NCBI GenBank assembly: GCA_937921505.1
Contig: CAKZUB010000031.1
Span: 1 to 39,609 of the forward strand
Origin: an uncultured Clostridia bacterium
Lineage (GTDB): Bacteria > Bacillota > Clostridia > Lachnospirales > Cellulosilyticaceae
Reading direction: 5' to 3'
DNA length: 39,609 nt
A program made the position numbers and the translations under genes. The notes under the pieces are model-generated. The model saw only the letters and a list, made by a program, of their open reading frames with translations, was not told the origin of the DNA and did no database searches. Shown here piece by piece: positions 1 through 8,351 of this stretch. The first letter of the stretch is position 1; the number at the start of each line of letters is the position of its first letter.

Positions 1-2
1 GC

Positions 3-98
3 AAGATAATGAGTGTGGTTGAAACGTGTAAACGAAAAAACATGGATATATTCCAAAATATTACCAAAATATTCGAAGGCACACCGGCTGTATTTTAG
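3..98 (+). pseudogene. C-terminal tail of a transposase, probably IS66-type, cut by the window edge
   Basis: Reading from base 3 gives 31 codons ending in TAG at 96-98. The peptide contains VVETCKRKNMDIFQNI followed by FEGTPAVF. The pattern 'ETC(K/R) ... F ... G(T/Q)P' near the end resembles C-termini of IS66-family transposases as I remember them; there is no search behind this. The window edge removes the rest, so it may be an intact insertion sequence extending to the left or only a remnant. A perfect 9-bp inverted repeat (ACACCGGCT / AGCCGGTGT, 81-105) spans the stop codon and may act as a terminator, although no T-run follows at once. Confidence 0.45.
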
Positions 99-399
99 CC
101 GGTGTATCAGTCGTTAATTTTTTGAGGGCTGAATAGTAACATCTGATATGTAGGCACATCAAATCTCATTATTTCATTTACCTATCAATATCTTCCCAAT
201 CTCCTCTAATACCTATAGGCCTTTGTACTTCTCTTGTATTACTTCCTTTGATCCTTCGGCAGCTTCAATAATTTTATTTCCTTAGATTTTATATTTTAAT
301 AACTGCCTGTCCCTATTATATTGCTTTAAATATACCTTAATCATCTCTAAGTATTTCTTTAAAGGATAATGTGCTTCATCCTGCTGTTTAACTGATTAG

Positions 400-815
400 A
401 TGTCCCATTCCCTTAGTATTTAAAACAGTCTTTTCCCTAAATCTCAGCCCCTCAAAAAAGTTATGTATTTTTAATTCAATGCTGTGCAACTCCTCATTGT
501 ACGTTGTCTTGGATAGATACAGAAGGCTAGCAACTGCAACAGAACTTAAGTGCCTTTCACACCTTAGTTAAATTTGAAATAGGTCTTCTTCAAGTTCATT
601 GTTGTGCTTACAGAAAAGGTAATTAACCTCTGCAACTCTGATTGTAGCATCTGGCATATCATCGATAAAACACACTATTTCAATAGAATAATTCAGGGCG
701 TTGTTCTAAGCTCTGGATTTTGGCTTATCCACTATTCTAAAAATCACTATTTCTCAATTACTAGCAAGTGATTTTAGTATTCGGAAGATGCCTATGTAGT
801 AATGCGTTAAGAAAA
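400..815 (-). pseudogene. Decayed reading frame of unknown origin
   Basis: Read on the minus strand from about 815 down to about 400, one frame stays coherent for roughly 140 codons with only three stops, fewer than random AT-rich DNA would give. It includes stretches such as HYYIGIFRILKSLASN, CFIDDMPDATIRVAEVNY and LHSIELKIHNFFEGLRFR. There is no plausible start with a ribosome binding site. I do not recognise the family. The most economical reading is a dead gene, perhaps part of mobile DNA decay next to the transposase tail. The rest of 99-1000 holds no other gene that I can support. Confidence 0.35.
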
Positions 816-945
816 TCTTAGCAGTTTATTTAAATGGCACTTAGCCGCACTGTTTGAACGAAGTGGTTTGTGGCGTTCATTTTAAAAAAGTGCTTAGATT
901 TTTAGATTTACGAAACCTGGCACCTGGAGAATACTAAAATCACCT
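767..945. repeat. Small element bounded by imperfect inverted repeats (MITE-like)
   Basis: Bases 768-781 (GTGATTTTAGTATT) are the exact reverse complement of 930-943. The similarity extends to about 27 bases on each side with a 6-base mismatch block, ending in TGCC on both arms (767-793 and 919-945). A third copy of the core (CTAAAAATCACT, 737-748) lies just to the left. The interior contains a short plus-strand frame ending FERSGLWRSF. No target-site duplication is visible. A miniature inverted-repeat element is one explanation; a chance long hairpin is the other. Confidence 0.4.
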
Positions 946-965
946 TGCGGCTCTATGCAATAAAA

Positions 966-1016
966 CAAAAAAAGAGACAAGCCCTCTATCTATAGATAGT
1001 CAAGACTTATCTCTCT
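966..1016 (-). terminator. Rho-independent terminator of the tRNA-Arg gene
   Basis: The arms AGAGACAAG (973-981) and CTTATCTCT (1006-1014) pair with one mismatch around an inner palindrome CTATCTATAGATAG (985-998). On the minus strand the hairpin is followed by a run of T (A-run at 966-973). It lies directly downstream of the tRNA. Confidence 0.7.
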
Positions 1017-1023
1017 TAATAAA

Positions 1024-1097
1024 CGCACGCAGTAGGATTCGAACCCACGACCCTCTGATCCGAAGTCAGATGCTCTATCCAGCTGAGCTATGCATGC
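1024..1097 (-). tRNA. tRNA-Arg, anticodon TCG
   Basis: The minus strand folds into a full cloverleaf. The acceptor GCATGCA pairs with TGCGTGC (one G-T pair). The D arm is GCTC/GAGC. The anticodon stem TCTGA/TCAGA carries the loop CTTCGGA, giving anticodon TCG, which reads the arginine codon CGA. The T arm GTGGG/CCTAC encloses TTCGAAT. The discriminator base is G. CCA is not encoded. The hairpin and T-run downstream mark a single-gene transcript. Confidence 0.95.
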
Positions 1098-1154
1098 TAA
1101 CGTATTAGATTGTATCACAAATCCGCATGCGTTACAACTTAGGAATTCATTTTT

Positions 1155-1799
1155 TTATGCTTTCCATAACTTATTAAATAATTCTAAGTGGCTTTTTTCT
1201 TTATTAAGTGTATCCGCAACATAGCTTGCAGCAATAACGCCTGCACATAGCGCTGCAAGTTCTTTTTGTGGCTGCTTAATTGTAATCTCTCCTTTTTGTT
1301 TTGCTTCACTGCAAAGCTGTTCAAAAATCTTGCCGATTGTTAAAGAGTTATAATAAACGTATTCATCCTCTTCTATGCCGTTAAAGAAATAGATAAACTC
1401 TGCATCAATTAGTTTCATTTCATTGGCTTCTTCTCCTACATTAAGGACTACATTAATATAGCTGTCTAAAAACCTAACATACTGTTTATCTTCACTAAAC
1501 CATGCATACATATCCTTTATCTTTTCTTGAAAAGGCATTTCCTTATCCCATAACTTAATTCTTAGGGCTATTTTGATTGTAAAAATTCTCAAATAATAGT
1601 GGAAGATATGATCCTTAGTTGAAAAGTAATTAAAGAAAGTTCCCCTTGATATTTGTGCTTTCTGGCATATCTCATCTACTGTAATTGCAGAAAACTCTTC
1701 TTGCTTAAGAAGACTGGTCACTGCCTTTAAAATAGTAGTTCTTGTTTTAACAAAATTAATTTTTCTTAAAGAAAAATTTTCTAGTGATTGATACATCAT
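1155..1799 (-). CDS. TetR/AcrR-family transcriptional regulator
   Basis: The N-terminal helix-turn-helix of TetR repressors is clear: ITVDEICQKAQISRGTFFNYF, with the typical 'GTFFNYFSTKD' recognition-helix end. The remainder is helical and would form the ligand pocket and dimer interface. The frame opens further upstream (to 1874), but that ATG has no ribosome binding site. The ATG at 1799 follows AAGGAGA by about ten bases and gives 214 residues, normal for the family, so I use it. It is transcribed divergently from the carboxypeptidase at 2038, with the promoter region between them, so it may regulate itself or that gene. The ligand is unknown. Confidence 0.88.
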   Translation of the reverse strand: MMYQSLENFSLRKINFVKTRTTILKAVTSLLKQEEFSAITVDEICQKAQISRGTFFNYFSTKDHIFHYYLRIFTIKIALRIKLWDKEMPFQEKIKDMYAWFSEDKQYVRFLDSYINVVLNVGEEANEMKLIDAEFIYFFNGIEEDEYVYYNSLTIGKIFEQLCSEAKQKGEITIKQPQKELAALCAGVIAASYVADTLNKEKSHLELFNKLWKA

Positions 1800-1944
1800 T
1801 ATAAATAAATCTCCTTCCAAATTTCCAATCTTTTTTTCTTCTAAAGTATGGTCTATTTTCAGCATAATATTCATTTTTATTAAATTATTTTTTTTAAATC
1901 ATATAGAATCAATTGAAGTTTTATGGAAATCAGTTGGGATTTAG

Positions 1945-1973
1945 TTTTCAAACTAGGGGGTTAATGGTATAAT
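1945..1973 (+). promoter_or_regulatory. Sigma-A type promoter of the D,D-carboxypeptidase gene
   Basis: TTTTCA (1945-1950) and TATAAT (1968-1973) are separated by 17 bases. The -10 box overlaps the first ATG of the downstream frame (1972), which makes that ATG unusable for this transcript and supports the start at 2038. Confidence 0.6.
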
Positions 1974-2037
1974 GTATACATTAAACTATTATTACAGATT
2001 TTTACAAACAAGTTTTTCTTACGAAAGGATTTTCAAA

Positions 2038-3405
2038 ATGTATAAAAAATATATATGCTTTTTATTAACATTTACAATAATATGTTTTTCCTTGATCGCA
2101 GCACCACTGCCTTCTATACATGCCGACGCTGCAATACTTATAGAACCTAAGACAAATACCATTCTTTATGCCAAGAATGCTAACCAACGCTTTTTCCCTG
2201 CAAGTACTACAAAAGTGCTTACTTCTCTTGTTTTACTAGAAGACACCCCTCTTGATACTATGCTTATCAAAACTACTGCAAGTACCCTCAATGTACCAGC
2301 TGACAGCAGTCACATAGGGTTAAAAGTAGGCTCCAAATATAGTATACTCGAAGGTTTATATGCAATAATGCTTGCTTCTGATAATTTTGTCTCTTACGAT
2401 ATGGCTATTAAGCATTCAGGGAGCATTAATGCCTTTGCAGAGAAAATGAATAGAACAGCTCAACATGTTGGTGCTCTTTCTTCTCATTTTGTTAACCCTC
2501 ATGGTTATCATGACGCTGAGCATTATACTACGCCTTTTGATTTGTCTCAAATAGCAAGAGCTGCCTTTAACAATCCAAAGTTTACTGAAATTGCTGGAAC
2601 CGCTACGCATACGTTTTCAACTGAAAATAAAACACATAGCATTCCCATTAAACATACAGCTCCTTTATTAGATAAAGAAAATGCTTTATACAATCCATAT
2701 ATCATTGGCGCAAAAACAGGCTTTCATACCCCGGCAAAACGCACCCTTATTGCAAAGGCTACCTACGGTAATATTGACCTTATTGGTGTAGTTATGCGCG
2801 CTGATAATCCTCTTCAATTTAAAGATATGAACACTTTATTTGAATATGGTATGCAAAATTATAGCGTATTAACAAATGAAACCGGTACCATTTCATTATT
2901 GAATCATTCCTATTCTCCTTGGGCTAAACCCTATATAGATTTTGCATTAGACCAAGGATGGGTTATAGATTCTATTAAGAATTATACCTCAGCTATTAGT
3001 CGTCGTGAATTTGTAAATCTTCTAAAAAACGTTGTGCCTTCTAACTATAGTATTTTATTAGATAAGTATATCAACTATGATGGTGACTCCATATATAACG
3101 AGAACCTTACAACTACTCTTAAAGAAGTGTCTCTTATATATAATAGCTTATTAAATGATCTTAGTCTTACTTCAACCTACATTCCTGTTCTGACAAACTT
3201 CTTAGATCAATCCCTTTTACCAAATCCGTATAAAGACACTGTTAATTCTATGATTATAAAAGATATAGAGGGCCTAAATAACACTTCCCCTCATACAAAT
3301 GATCCTATTACTTATGAGCAGGCACTCGCAATTATTTATAGGCTAAGTCCTATTATAAATATGTATAATCCTAATGATTTGATAGGATTTTCTCTTTTAC
3401 AATAG
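2038..3405 (+). CDS. Serine-type D-Ala-D-Ala carboxypeptidase (DacF/PBP5-like) with an SLH-like C-terminal part
   Basis: This secreted penicillin-binding protein trims the terminal D-alanine of peptidoglycan stem peptides. A hydrophobic signal sequence is followed by the peptidase S11 domain with all three motifs: SxxK as STTK (Ser56), SDN (114-116) and KTG (226-228). After about residue 290 comes a segment with WAKPYIDFALDQGW and later SRREFV, which resembles the S-layer homology motif, so the tail may bind the cell wall; further tail copies are degenerate. The start at 2038 follows AAAGGA; the earlier ATG at 1972 lies in the -10 box. It is a single-gene unit ending in a strong terminator and is 455 residues long. 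Confidence 0.9.
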   Translation: MYKKYICFLLTFTIICFSLIAAPLPSIHADAAILIEPKTNTILYAKNANQRFFPASTTKVLTSLVLLEDTPLDTMLIKTTASTLNVPADSSHIGLKVGSKYSILEGLYAIMLASDNFVSYDMAIKHSGSINAFAEKMNRTAQHVGALSSHFVNPHGYHDAEHYTTPFDLSQIARAAFNNPKFTEIAGTATHTFSTENKTHSIPIKHTAPLLDKENALYNPYIIGAKTGFHTPAKRTLIAKATYGNIDLIGVVMRADNPLQFKDMNTLFEYGMQNYSVLTNETGTISLLNHSYSPWAKPYIDFALDQGWVIDSIKNYTSAISRREFVNLLKNVVPSNYSILLDKYINYDGDSIYNENLTTTLKEVSLIYNSLLNDLSLTSTYIPVLTNFLDQSLLPNPYKDTVNSMIIKDIEGLNNTSPHTNDPITYEQALAIIYRLSPIINMYNPNDLIGFSLLQ

Positions 3406-3429
3406 TTAAAATGCTTAAGATATAAAACA

Positions 3430-3465
3430 AATCCGTTCATAGATACTAGCATCTATAAACGGATT
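3430..3465. terminator. Bidirectional terminator between the carboxypeptidase and the TM2 gene
   Basis: AATCCGTTCATAGAT (3430-3444) pairs with ATCTATAAACGGATT (3451-3465) with a single mismatch. T-rich sequence follows on the plus strand. The two flanking genes converge on it. Confidence 0.75.
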
Positions 3466-3492
3466 TATTAATTTACTTTTTATTTTTTATAA

Positions 3493-3915
3493 TCAGTCTT
3501 TAAGTGGCACGCCATTGGCATCGTTTGGTACTTGCCCACAAAGAATAAGTATCCCATCAACAAATGGCCATATTGCTCCAAGTCCACATGTAAAGATAGT
3601 AACTAAAAGTTGTGCTACCCCTATCCCTGTGTATCCTAAATAAAATCTCCCTACTCCAAATCCTCCTAAAAAGATTTGAAGAAGTCCTGCTGCAACTTTA
3701 GACTTTTGCTCTGGCATCGTATTATACATAGGTGTTTGATTATATTGCCCACTGTAATGACTTTGGTCACTAGAACCACTTTGCCCATTATAAGGTGTTT
3801 GACTACTGTATTGTTGTGCTTGATTATATACTTCTGAACTCTCTTTAGGCTGGCCACAATTTGGACAAAACTTTATGCCCTCACTTATTTCATTACCACA
3901 TTTTTCACAAAACAT
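3493..3915 (-). CDS. Zinc-ribbon and TM2-domain membrane protein
   Basis: The protein starts with a zinc ribbon (FCEKCG and FCPNCG, two CxxC pairs within the first 25 residues). A low-complexity Gln/Ser/Tyr-rich linker follows (about 26-70). The end is a TM2 domain: two membrane helices joined by a short turn, with the typical LGGFGVGRFYLGYTGIGV and a C-terminal WPFVDGILIL. TM2 proteins are widespread but of unknown biochemical role; the zinc ribbon suggests a binding function on the cytoplasmic side. Translation starts at an ATG preceded by GGAGGGG. It is a stand-alone gene of 140 residues. Confidence 0.85.
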   Translation of the reverse strand: MFCEKCGNEISEGIKFCPNCGQPKESSEVYNQAQQYSSQTPYNGQSGSSDQSHYSGQYNQTPMYNTMPEQKSKVAAGLLQIFLGGFGVGRFYLGYTGIGVAQLLVTIFTCGLGAIWPFVDGILILCGQVPNDANGVPLKD

Positions 3916-4081
3916 TTTTACCCCTCCATATTCCTCTTCACTCTAAAACCTATACTGTTTTTATACTACCACACTTTTCCTACTTTCTTCAATAGTAAAA
4001 TCGTATTACACTTTTAGAACTTTTAAAATCTTAGTACATATACTATTAATAAAGCTATTACAAAATCTAGGAGGTTAAATA

Positions 4082-4798
4082 ATGAGTACCAAGATCCTAA
4101 AAGACATAGATTTGCTTCATCCAAAAGTAAAAGAACTTGCACTAAAACTGCTTGAAGAATGTAAAAAAGATGGACTTAATATTGGAATAAGTGAAACTTA
4201 TAGAACTGCCCAAAGACAAGACTATCTTTATACACAAGGCCGCACACGTCCTGGCAATATTATTACCTACGCAAGAGGCTCTTCTATGAGCTCTTATCAC
4301 CAATGGGGCCTTGCATTTGATGTTTATAATAACGTTGTTGGTGATGCCTATAACATAAATGTGCTTAACAAAGTAGGTGCTATCGGTGAAAAACTCGGAC
4401 TTGAATGGGGAGGCAATTGGACCAGCTTCAAAGATAGATCTCACTTCCAATATACTTTTGGATTATCTATAGAAGACCTAAATTCTGGTAAAAAGCCTCC
4501 TTCTTATGCTACTGATGATCCTTTTTACGAAGATAGTATTAAAAAACTTGTTGATAAAGGTATTATAAGTAGTCCTGACTTCTGGCTTAATTTAAGCACA
4601 GTCCATACTCAAAATACTCAAAGTCTCATCCTTAAAACAGCTAGATACTTTAACCCCATGATTCATTCCCATGAATCTGCTGTTAATGAACTTGTTAAAA
4701 TAGGCATTATGAGTTCCCCAAAAGTATGGCTGGATTCTTCCCTTTTTTCAGTAAATAACATAAAGTCCCTCATCAAAAAAACTGCTCCGATGTTGTAA
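4082..4798 (+). CDS. M15-family peptidoglycan peptidase with two C-terminal helical repeats
   Basis: Residues 1-135 form an M15 (VanY/endolysin-like) metallopeptidase: ETYRTAQRQDYLYTQGR, then SYHQWGLAFDV (His73, Asp80) and DRSHFQY (His121) as the zinc ligands. Such enzymes cut L-Ala-D-Glu or D-Ala-D-Ala bonds in cell-wall peptides. The C-terminus holds two copies of a segment of about 42 residues, each with a short helix, a GI(I/M)SSP(D/K)(F/V)WL core and a lysine-rich helix; these may bind the cell wall. No signal peptide is present, as in phage endolysins, so it could be a domesticated lysin, although no other phage genes are near. A perfect AGGAGGT site precedes the ATG. Confidence 0.88.
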   Translation: MSTKILKDIDLLHPKVKELALKLLEECKKDGLNIGISETYRTAQRQDYLYTQGRTRPGNIITYARGSSMSSYHQWGLAFDVYNNVVGDAYNINVLNKVGAIGEKLGLEWGGNWTSFKDRSHFQYTFGLSIEDLNSGKKPPSYATDDPFYEDSIKKLVDKGIISSPDFWLNLSTVHTQNTQSLILKTARYFNPMIHSHESAVNELVKIGIMSSPKVWLDSSLFSVNNIKSLIKKTAPML

Positions 4799-4846
4799 TA
4801 TAAGAAAGAGGCATTTTGTAATACAAAATGCCTCTTTCTTATATTA
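4796..4846. terminator. Perfect 24-bp hairpin containing the stop codons of two convergent genes
   Basis: Bases 4796-4819 are exactly complementary to 4823-4846 with a 3-base loop. The stop codon of the M15 peptidase (4796-4798) begins the left arm and the stop of the MATE gene (4844-4846 on the minus strand) ends the right arm. T-rich runs lie inside the arms (TTTCTT on either strand). Confidence 0.8.
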
Positions 4847-6190
4847 TCTTGTTAAATTTCTAATCCATTTGCCACTTTTAACTCTAAAGAGTGAAATAAT
4901 AACCTTTATAATTTCATCACATTTTATAATAATATATACAACAGGTATTGGAAGCTTAAATACAACTGCTGCAATATAACCTAGAGGAATAGCTACAAGC
5001 CACAAAAAAATGACATCTGTTATAAGTACAAATTTTGTATCGCCTCCCCCTCTTAATATCCCAATCATAAGAATAAAAGTTAGTGACTGGAATAAAAGCA
5101 TAACTGAGCTTACGGTCATAATCTGCATAGTGATTGCTTTAGTCGTATCTGATATGTTGTACAGCATGAGTACATAGGGACGGATGCTAAACATCACTAT
5201 TCCTCCAAATCCTCCAAGTATAATAGCTAGCACAACTAAGGTCTTTGCATATTCTTGCGCTCTTATATATTCACCGGCTCCTATTGTATTACCTATAATA
5301 ACTGCTCCTGCATGACCTGCTCCCATTATAAATATGGCCACTAACTGCCATACTACGTTATTGATACTAGTAGCTGCCACTACCTCTGTTCCTAGTTTAG
5401 CTACAATGAATGCAAGCGCTGTAGAACCTAATGCCCATATTATTTCATTAATGATGACAGGTCCTCCAACTAAAGTAAAATCTTTAAATAAAACCTTGTC
5501 TGTCTTAAGCAAATATTTAAATTTAAATTGGATTTTCCTTTCAGCAAACAGCATAAATCCTATAGCAATTAAAAACTCACATAAACGTGCAATCGTTGTT
5601 GCAATAGCAGCACCTCTTACTCCCATTGCTGGAGCTCCAAGGTTCCCAAATATAAGTACCCAGTTTAAAAATATGTTAACTGTAAGAGACACACCGTAAA
5701 CGACTAAGGATATTTTAACTGTTTGTACAGATCTTAAAACATTGATGGTCACATTTGTTAATGCAAAAAATATGTAACTTATAAAAATAATTTGCAGATA
5801 CTGTTTACCAAGTTCTATAACTAACCAATCTTTAGAAAAAACACTCATGAATTTCTCGGGAAATACAGCTCCTATTATCATAAATAGCACTGCAAAAACA
5901 ATGCCTACTTTATACATAATAGATATAATCTTATGTATGGCCCCAGTATCCCCTTTCCCCCAATACTGAGCGATTAGTATATTACCGCCGCTTCCAAGTC
6001 CAAATATAAAAAGCATAAAAATAAAGAACAGCTGATTGGCCAGCGATACCGCTGACAATGGAATTTCACCAAGTCTTCCTATCATTACAGAATCTGCCAT
6101 ACTCACAGCAAAGGTGATTAAATTTTGACACGCTACGGGTATTGCTATTGTTAAAATAAGTTTATAAAAGTTCCTATCCTTTGTAATCAC
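4844..6190 (-). CDS. MATE-family multidrug/toxin efflux transporter
   Basis: The protein has 448 residues and about twelve hydrophobic helices in two similar halves, as in MATE (MatE/NorM/DinF) antiporters, which export cationic compounds using Na+ or H+ gradients. Typical stretches are PVACQNLITFAVSMADSVMIG at the start and SVMLLFQSLTFILMIGILRGGGDT in the second half. The start codon is GTG, preceded by AGGAG at 11 bases; no ATG fits better. It is a single-gene unit with its own likely promoter. The substrate cannot be read from the sequence. Confidence 0.92.
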   Translation of the reverse strand: MITKDRNFYKLILTIAIPVACQNLITFAVSMADSVMIGRLGEIPLSAVSLANQLFFIFMLFIFGLGSGGNILIAQYWGKGDTGAIHKIISIMYKVGIVFAVLFMIIGAVFPEKFMSVFSKDWLVIELGKQYLQIIFISYIFFALTNVTINVLRSVQTVKISLVVYGVSLTVNIFLNWVLIFGNLGAPAMGVRGAAIATTIARLCEFLIAIGFMLFAERKIQFKFKYLLKTDKVLFKDFTLVGGPVIINEIIWALGSTALAFIVAKLGTEVVAATSINNVVWQLVAIFIMGAGHAGAVIIGNTIGAGEYIRAQEYAKTLVVLAIILGGFGGIVMFSIRPYVLMLYNISDTTKAITMQIMTVSSVMLLFQSLTFILMIGILRGGGDTKFVLITDVIFLWLVAIPLGYIAAVVFKLPIPVVYIIIKCDEIIKVIISLFRVKSGKWIRNLTR

Positions 6191-6238
6191 TGTTGATCCG
6201 ACTCCTATCTTTTATTTAAAACGCAGTCTTTTTTAAAT

Positions 6239-6266
6239 ATTTTATCAAAATATAATGCATATTCAA
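6239..6266 (-). promoter_or_regulatory. Possible promoter of the MATE gene
   Basis: On the minus strand TTGAAT (6261-6266) and TAAAAT (6239-6244) are 16 bases apart, about 50 bases before the GTG start. Confidence 0.4.
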
Positions 6267-6366
6267 TCATAGCATAAGTTAGTATCTAAATGTAAAGTAA
6301 TTTATTTGTATTTTTTCAAGTAAAGTAGAGTAACGGTTTAGAACCCATGTAATATTTTCAGATAAT

Positions 6367-6410
6367 AAAAAAGATAGCTTCTATAATAATATGTAGAAAC
6401 TACCTTTTTT
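6367..6410 (-). terminator. Terminator of serS
   Basis: Minus-strand AAAAAAGGTAG ... CTATCTTTTTT arms with an inner TTCTA/TAGAA stem lie 25 bases after the serS stop codon and end in a T-run. Confidence 0.75.
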
Positions 6411-6434
6411 ATATCTGCTGCATTTTTGAATTTA

Positions 6435-7715
6435 TTATTTAGGCATCTCGATCTTAGCTATACCACCCATATAAGGACGAAGGGCTTCTGGTATAATAAC
6501 TGAGCCATCGGCTTGCTGATAGTTTTCTAAAATGGCAGCTGTTGTACGACCTAGAGCAACCCCACTACCATTTAAGGTATGCACAAACTGTGCTTTATCT
6601 TTCATATCATTTTTAAACTTGATATTCGCACGTCTTGCCTGAAAATCTTCAAAGTTTGAGCAGCTAGATATCTCTACATAGCGATCATAGCTTGGCATCC
6701 AAACTTCAAGATCATACGTCATAGCTGAGCTAAAGCCTAGGTCTCCTGTACAAAGTCTTACAACACGATAAGCAAGCCCTAATGCTTGAAGTACACGTTC
6801 TGCATCATTTGTAAGCTTTTCTAATTCCTCATAAGAGTCTTCTGGTTTTGCGAATTTTACAAGTTCTACTTTATTAAATTGATGTTGACGGATAATCCCT
6901 CTTGTATCTCTTCCAGCCGAGCCAGCCTCTGCTCTAAAACACGCTGTATAAGCACAGTGTTTAATAGTAAGATCACTTCCTGAAAGGATTTGTTCTCTAT
7001 ACATATTCGTTACAGGCACTTCTGCTGTTGGCACAAGGAAATAATCTGTCCCTTGTATTTTAAAAGCATCTTCTTCAAATTTTGGAAGTTGTCCTGTGCC
7101 TGTCATACTCTTTCTATTCACCATAAAAGGTGGGAAAACTTCTGTATAGCCATGTTGATCCACATGCATATCCAGCATAAAGTTCATAAGGGCACGTTCA
7201 AGTCTTGCGCCTACACCTTTATAGAATACAAATCTAGAGCCTGTAACCTTAGCTGCCTTTTCAAAATCTAGTATATCTAAACCTTCTCCAATGTCCCAGT
7301 GTGCTTTTACACCAAAGTCAAAGCTTGGTACTTCTCCCCACTTACGCATCTCGGTGTTATCTGTCTCACTTGCACCTACTGGCACTTTAGCATTTGGAAG
7401 ATTTGGAAGTGTCATAAGGATAAGTTCTAGCTTTTCATCAACTTCTTTGACCTCATTATCAAGATTTTTAATTTGATCTGAGAGCTCTTTCATTTCTGCA
7501 AAAACAGCTGTTACATCTTTACCTTCTTTTTTCATTGCTGGTACTTGTTTTGAAACAATATTCTGCTTGTTTTTAAGTTGCTCTACTTCTTGAAGCAATT
7601 CTCTTCTTTTAACATCGAGCACGGTAAATTCATCAAGGTTGTAGCTGCCGCTTCTTGTAGCAAGAATCTTCTTAACACCATCTAAATCTGAACGTAATAA
7701 TTTAATATCTAACAT
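6435..7715 (-). CDS. serS: Seryl-tRNA synthetase
   Basis: This class II aminoacyl-tRNA synthetase charges tRNA-Ser with serine in the cytoplasm. The N-terminal antiparallel coiled-coil arm (about 25-105, rich in Lys/Glu/Leu) binds the tRNA long variable arm. The catalytic domain shows motif 2 ([14 protein letters not shown]) and motif 3 ([16 protein letters not shown]). At 426 residues it has the normal length. I place the start at ATG 7715 (MLDIKLL), six bases after GAGGTG. A GTG three codons earlier lies inside that ribosome binding site and is unlikely. Expression should be controlled by the T-box upstream, which carries a serine specifier codon. Confidence 0.97.
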   Translation of the reverse strand: MLDIKLLRSDLDGVKKILATRSGSYNLDEFTVLDVKRRELLQEVEQLKNKQNIVSKQVPAMKKEGKDVTAVFAEMKELSDQIKNLDNEVKEVDEKLELILMTLPNLPNAKVPVGASETDNTEMRKWGEVPSFDFGVKAHWDIGEGLDILDFEKAAKVTGSRFVFYKGVGARLERALMNFMLDMHVDQHGYTEVFPPFMVNRKSMTGTGQLPKFEEDAFKIQGTDYFLVPTAEVPVTNMYREQILSGSDLTIKHCAYTACFRAEAGSAGRDTRGIIRQHQFNKVELVKFAKPEDSYEELEKLTNDAERVLQALGLAYRVVRLCTGDLGFSSAMTYDLEVWMPSYDRYVEISSCSNFEDFQARRANIKFKNDMKDKAQFVHTLNGSGVALGRTTAAILENYQQADGSVIIPEALRPYMGGIAKIEMPK

Positions 7716-7805
7716 CGTCTTCACCTCTTATAGTAGTGTGTATCATCCATTATTTATATCTGATATTTTCAAAGTACTCCTTTTGTAGTTTAAAAATATA
7801 CTAAT

Positions 7806-8072
7806 AAAAAACGTCCCCTAACTCATATACTTAATAGATACTAGTATCTATTAAGCTGTGAATTAAAGGACGAGAATAACTCGTGGTGCCACCTTTATTT
7901 ATTAGCCATTTATGGCTAACCTTATCAGTTGCTGTAAAGGGCAACACCCTTCTGATTAATCATCAGAGACTCCAAAAGTGGATCGCTTTAGCATGCTTAC
8001 TAGTTCTCACCAACCACTAGCTCTCTTAAAAACACCTCTAAAACTTTTCTTTTATCATCGTCATAATATGAG
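7806..8072 (-). promoter_or_regulatory. T-box riboswitch, serine specifier UCC, controlling serS
   Basis: The leader starts with the usual purine-rich ACGATGATAAAAG (near 8066), has stem I with GGTTGGTGAGAA, and ends in the T-box GGTGGCACCACG (7882-7894). In stem I the codon position just before ACTTTTGGAG reads TCC, a serine codon, matching the downstream gene. Uncharged tRNA-Ser(GGA) should stabilise the antiterminator. The terminator is longer than usual: CGTCC pairs with GGGACG near a T-run (7806-7811), and between the arms lies a 26-base perfect palindrome (7830-7855). Confidence 0.92.
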
Positions 8073-8087
8073 TATGCAATTGGTTAT

Positions 8088-8116
8088 ATTATAAAAGATT
8101 CGCATAGAAAAATCAA
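8088..8116 (-). promoter_or_regulatory. Promoter of the serS T-box leader
   Basis: Minus-strand TTGATT (8111-8116) and TATAAT (8088-8093) are 17 bases apart, placing the transcript start just ahead of the T-box. Confidence 0.75.
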
Positions 8117-8214
8117 GGAAGCTTAAATTTTTTTTTTAGTTTGTATAAAAACAAGTTTTAATGTTTATACTACTATCGTACCAAGTGTGAGGTACATCGC
8201 TAAATCCCCCCTCA

Positions 8215-8251
8215 ACCTAGGTTTCTCCCCCTGAAACCTAGGTCCTTTTTT
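8215..8251 (+). terminator. Orphan plus-strand terminator
   Basis: ACCTAGGTTTC (8215-8225) and GAAACCTAGGT (8233-8243) form a perfect 11-bp stem followed by CC and six T (8246-8251). No gene precedes it on the plus strand: the nearest upstream gene, serS, is divergent. It may end a short untranslated transcript starting after about 8117. Confidence 0.65.
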
Positions 8252-8301
8252 ATCTATTGATAACATAGAATTTATTACTGTATACTTAAAACAAAGACCT
8301 A

Positions 8302-8329
8302 TTGAGTTAAGTCTATTATATGGTATAAT
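8302..8329 (+). promoter_or_regulatory. Promoter of the small coiled-coil protein gene
   Basis: TTGAGT (8302-8307) and TATAAT (8324-8329) are 16 bases apart, about 20 bases upstream of the start codon. Confidence 0.65.
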
Positions 8330-8351
8330 TCAAAGCAAAGGAGTTGATACG

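Noticed and set aside
1800..1874. N-terminal extension of the first TetR protein (ATG at 1874)
   Set aside because: No ribosome binding site at 1874, while the ATG at 1799 follows AAGGAGA and gives the usual TetR length.
1972..2037. Upstream start of the D,D-carboxypeptidase
   Set aside because: That ATG overlaps the TATAAT box of the promoter; the start at 2038 has AAAGGA and begins directly with the signal peptide.
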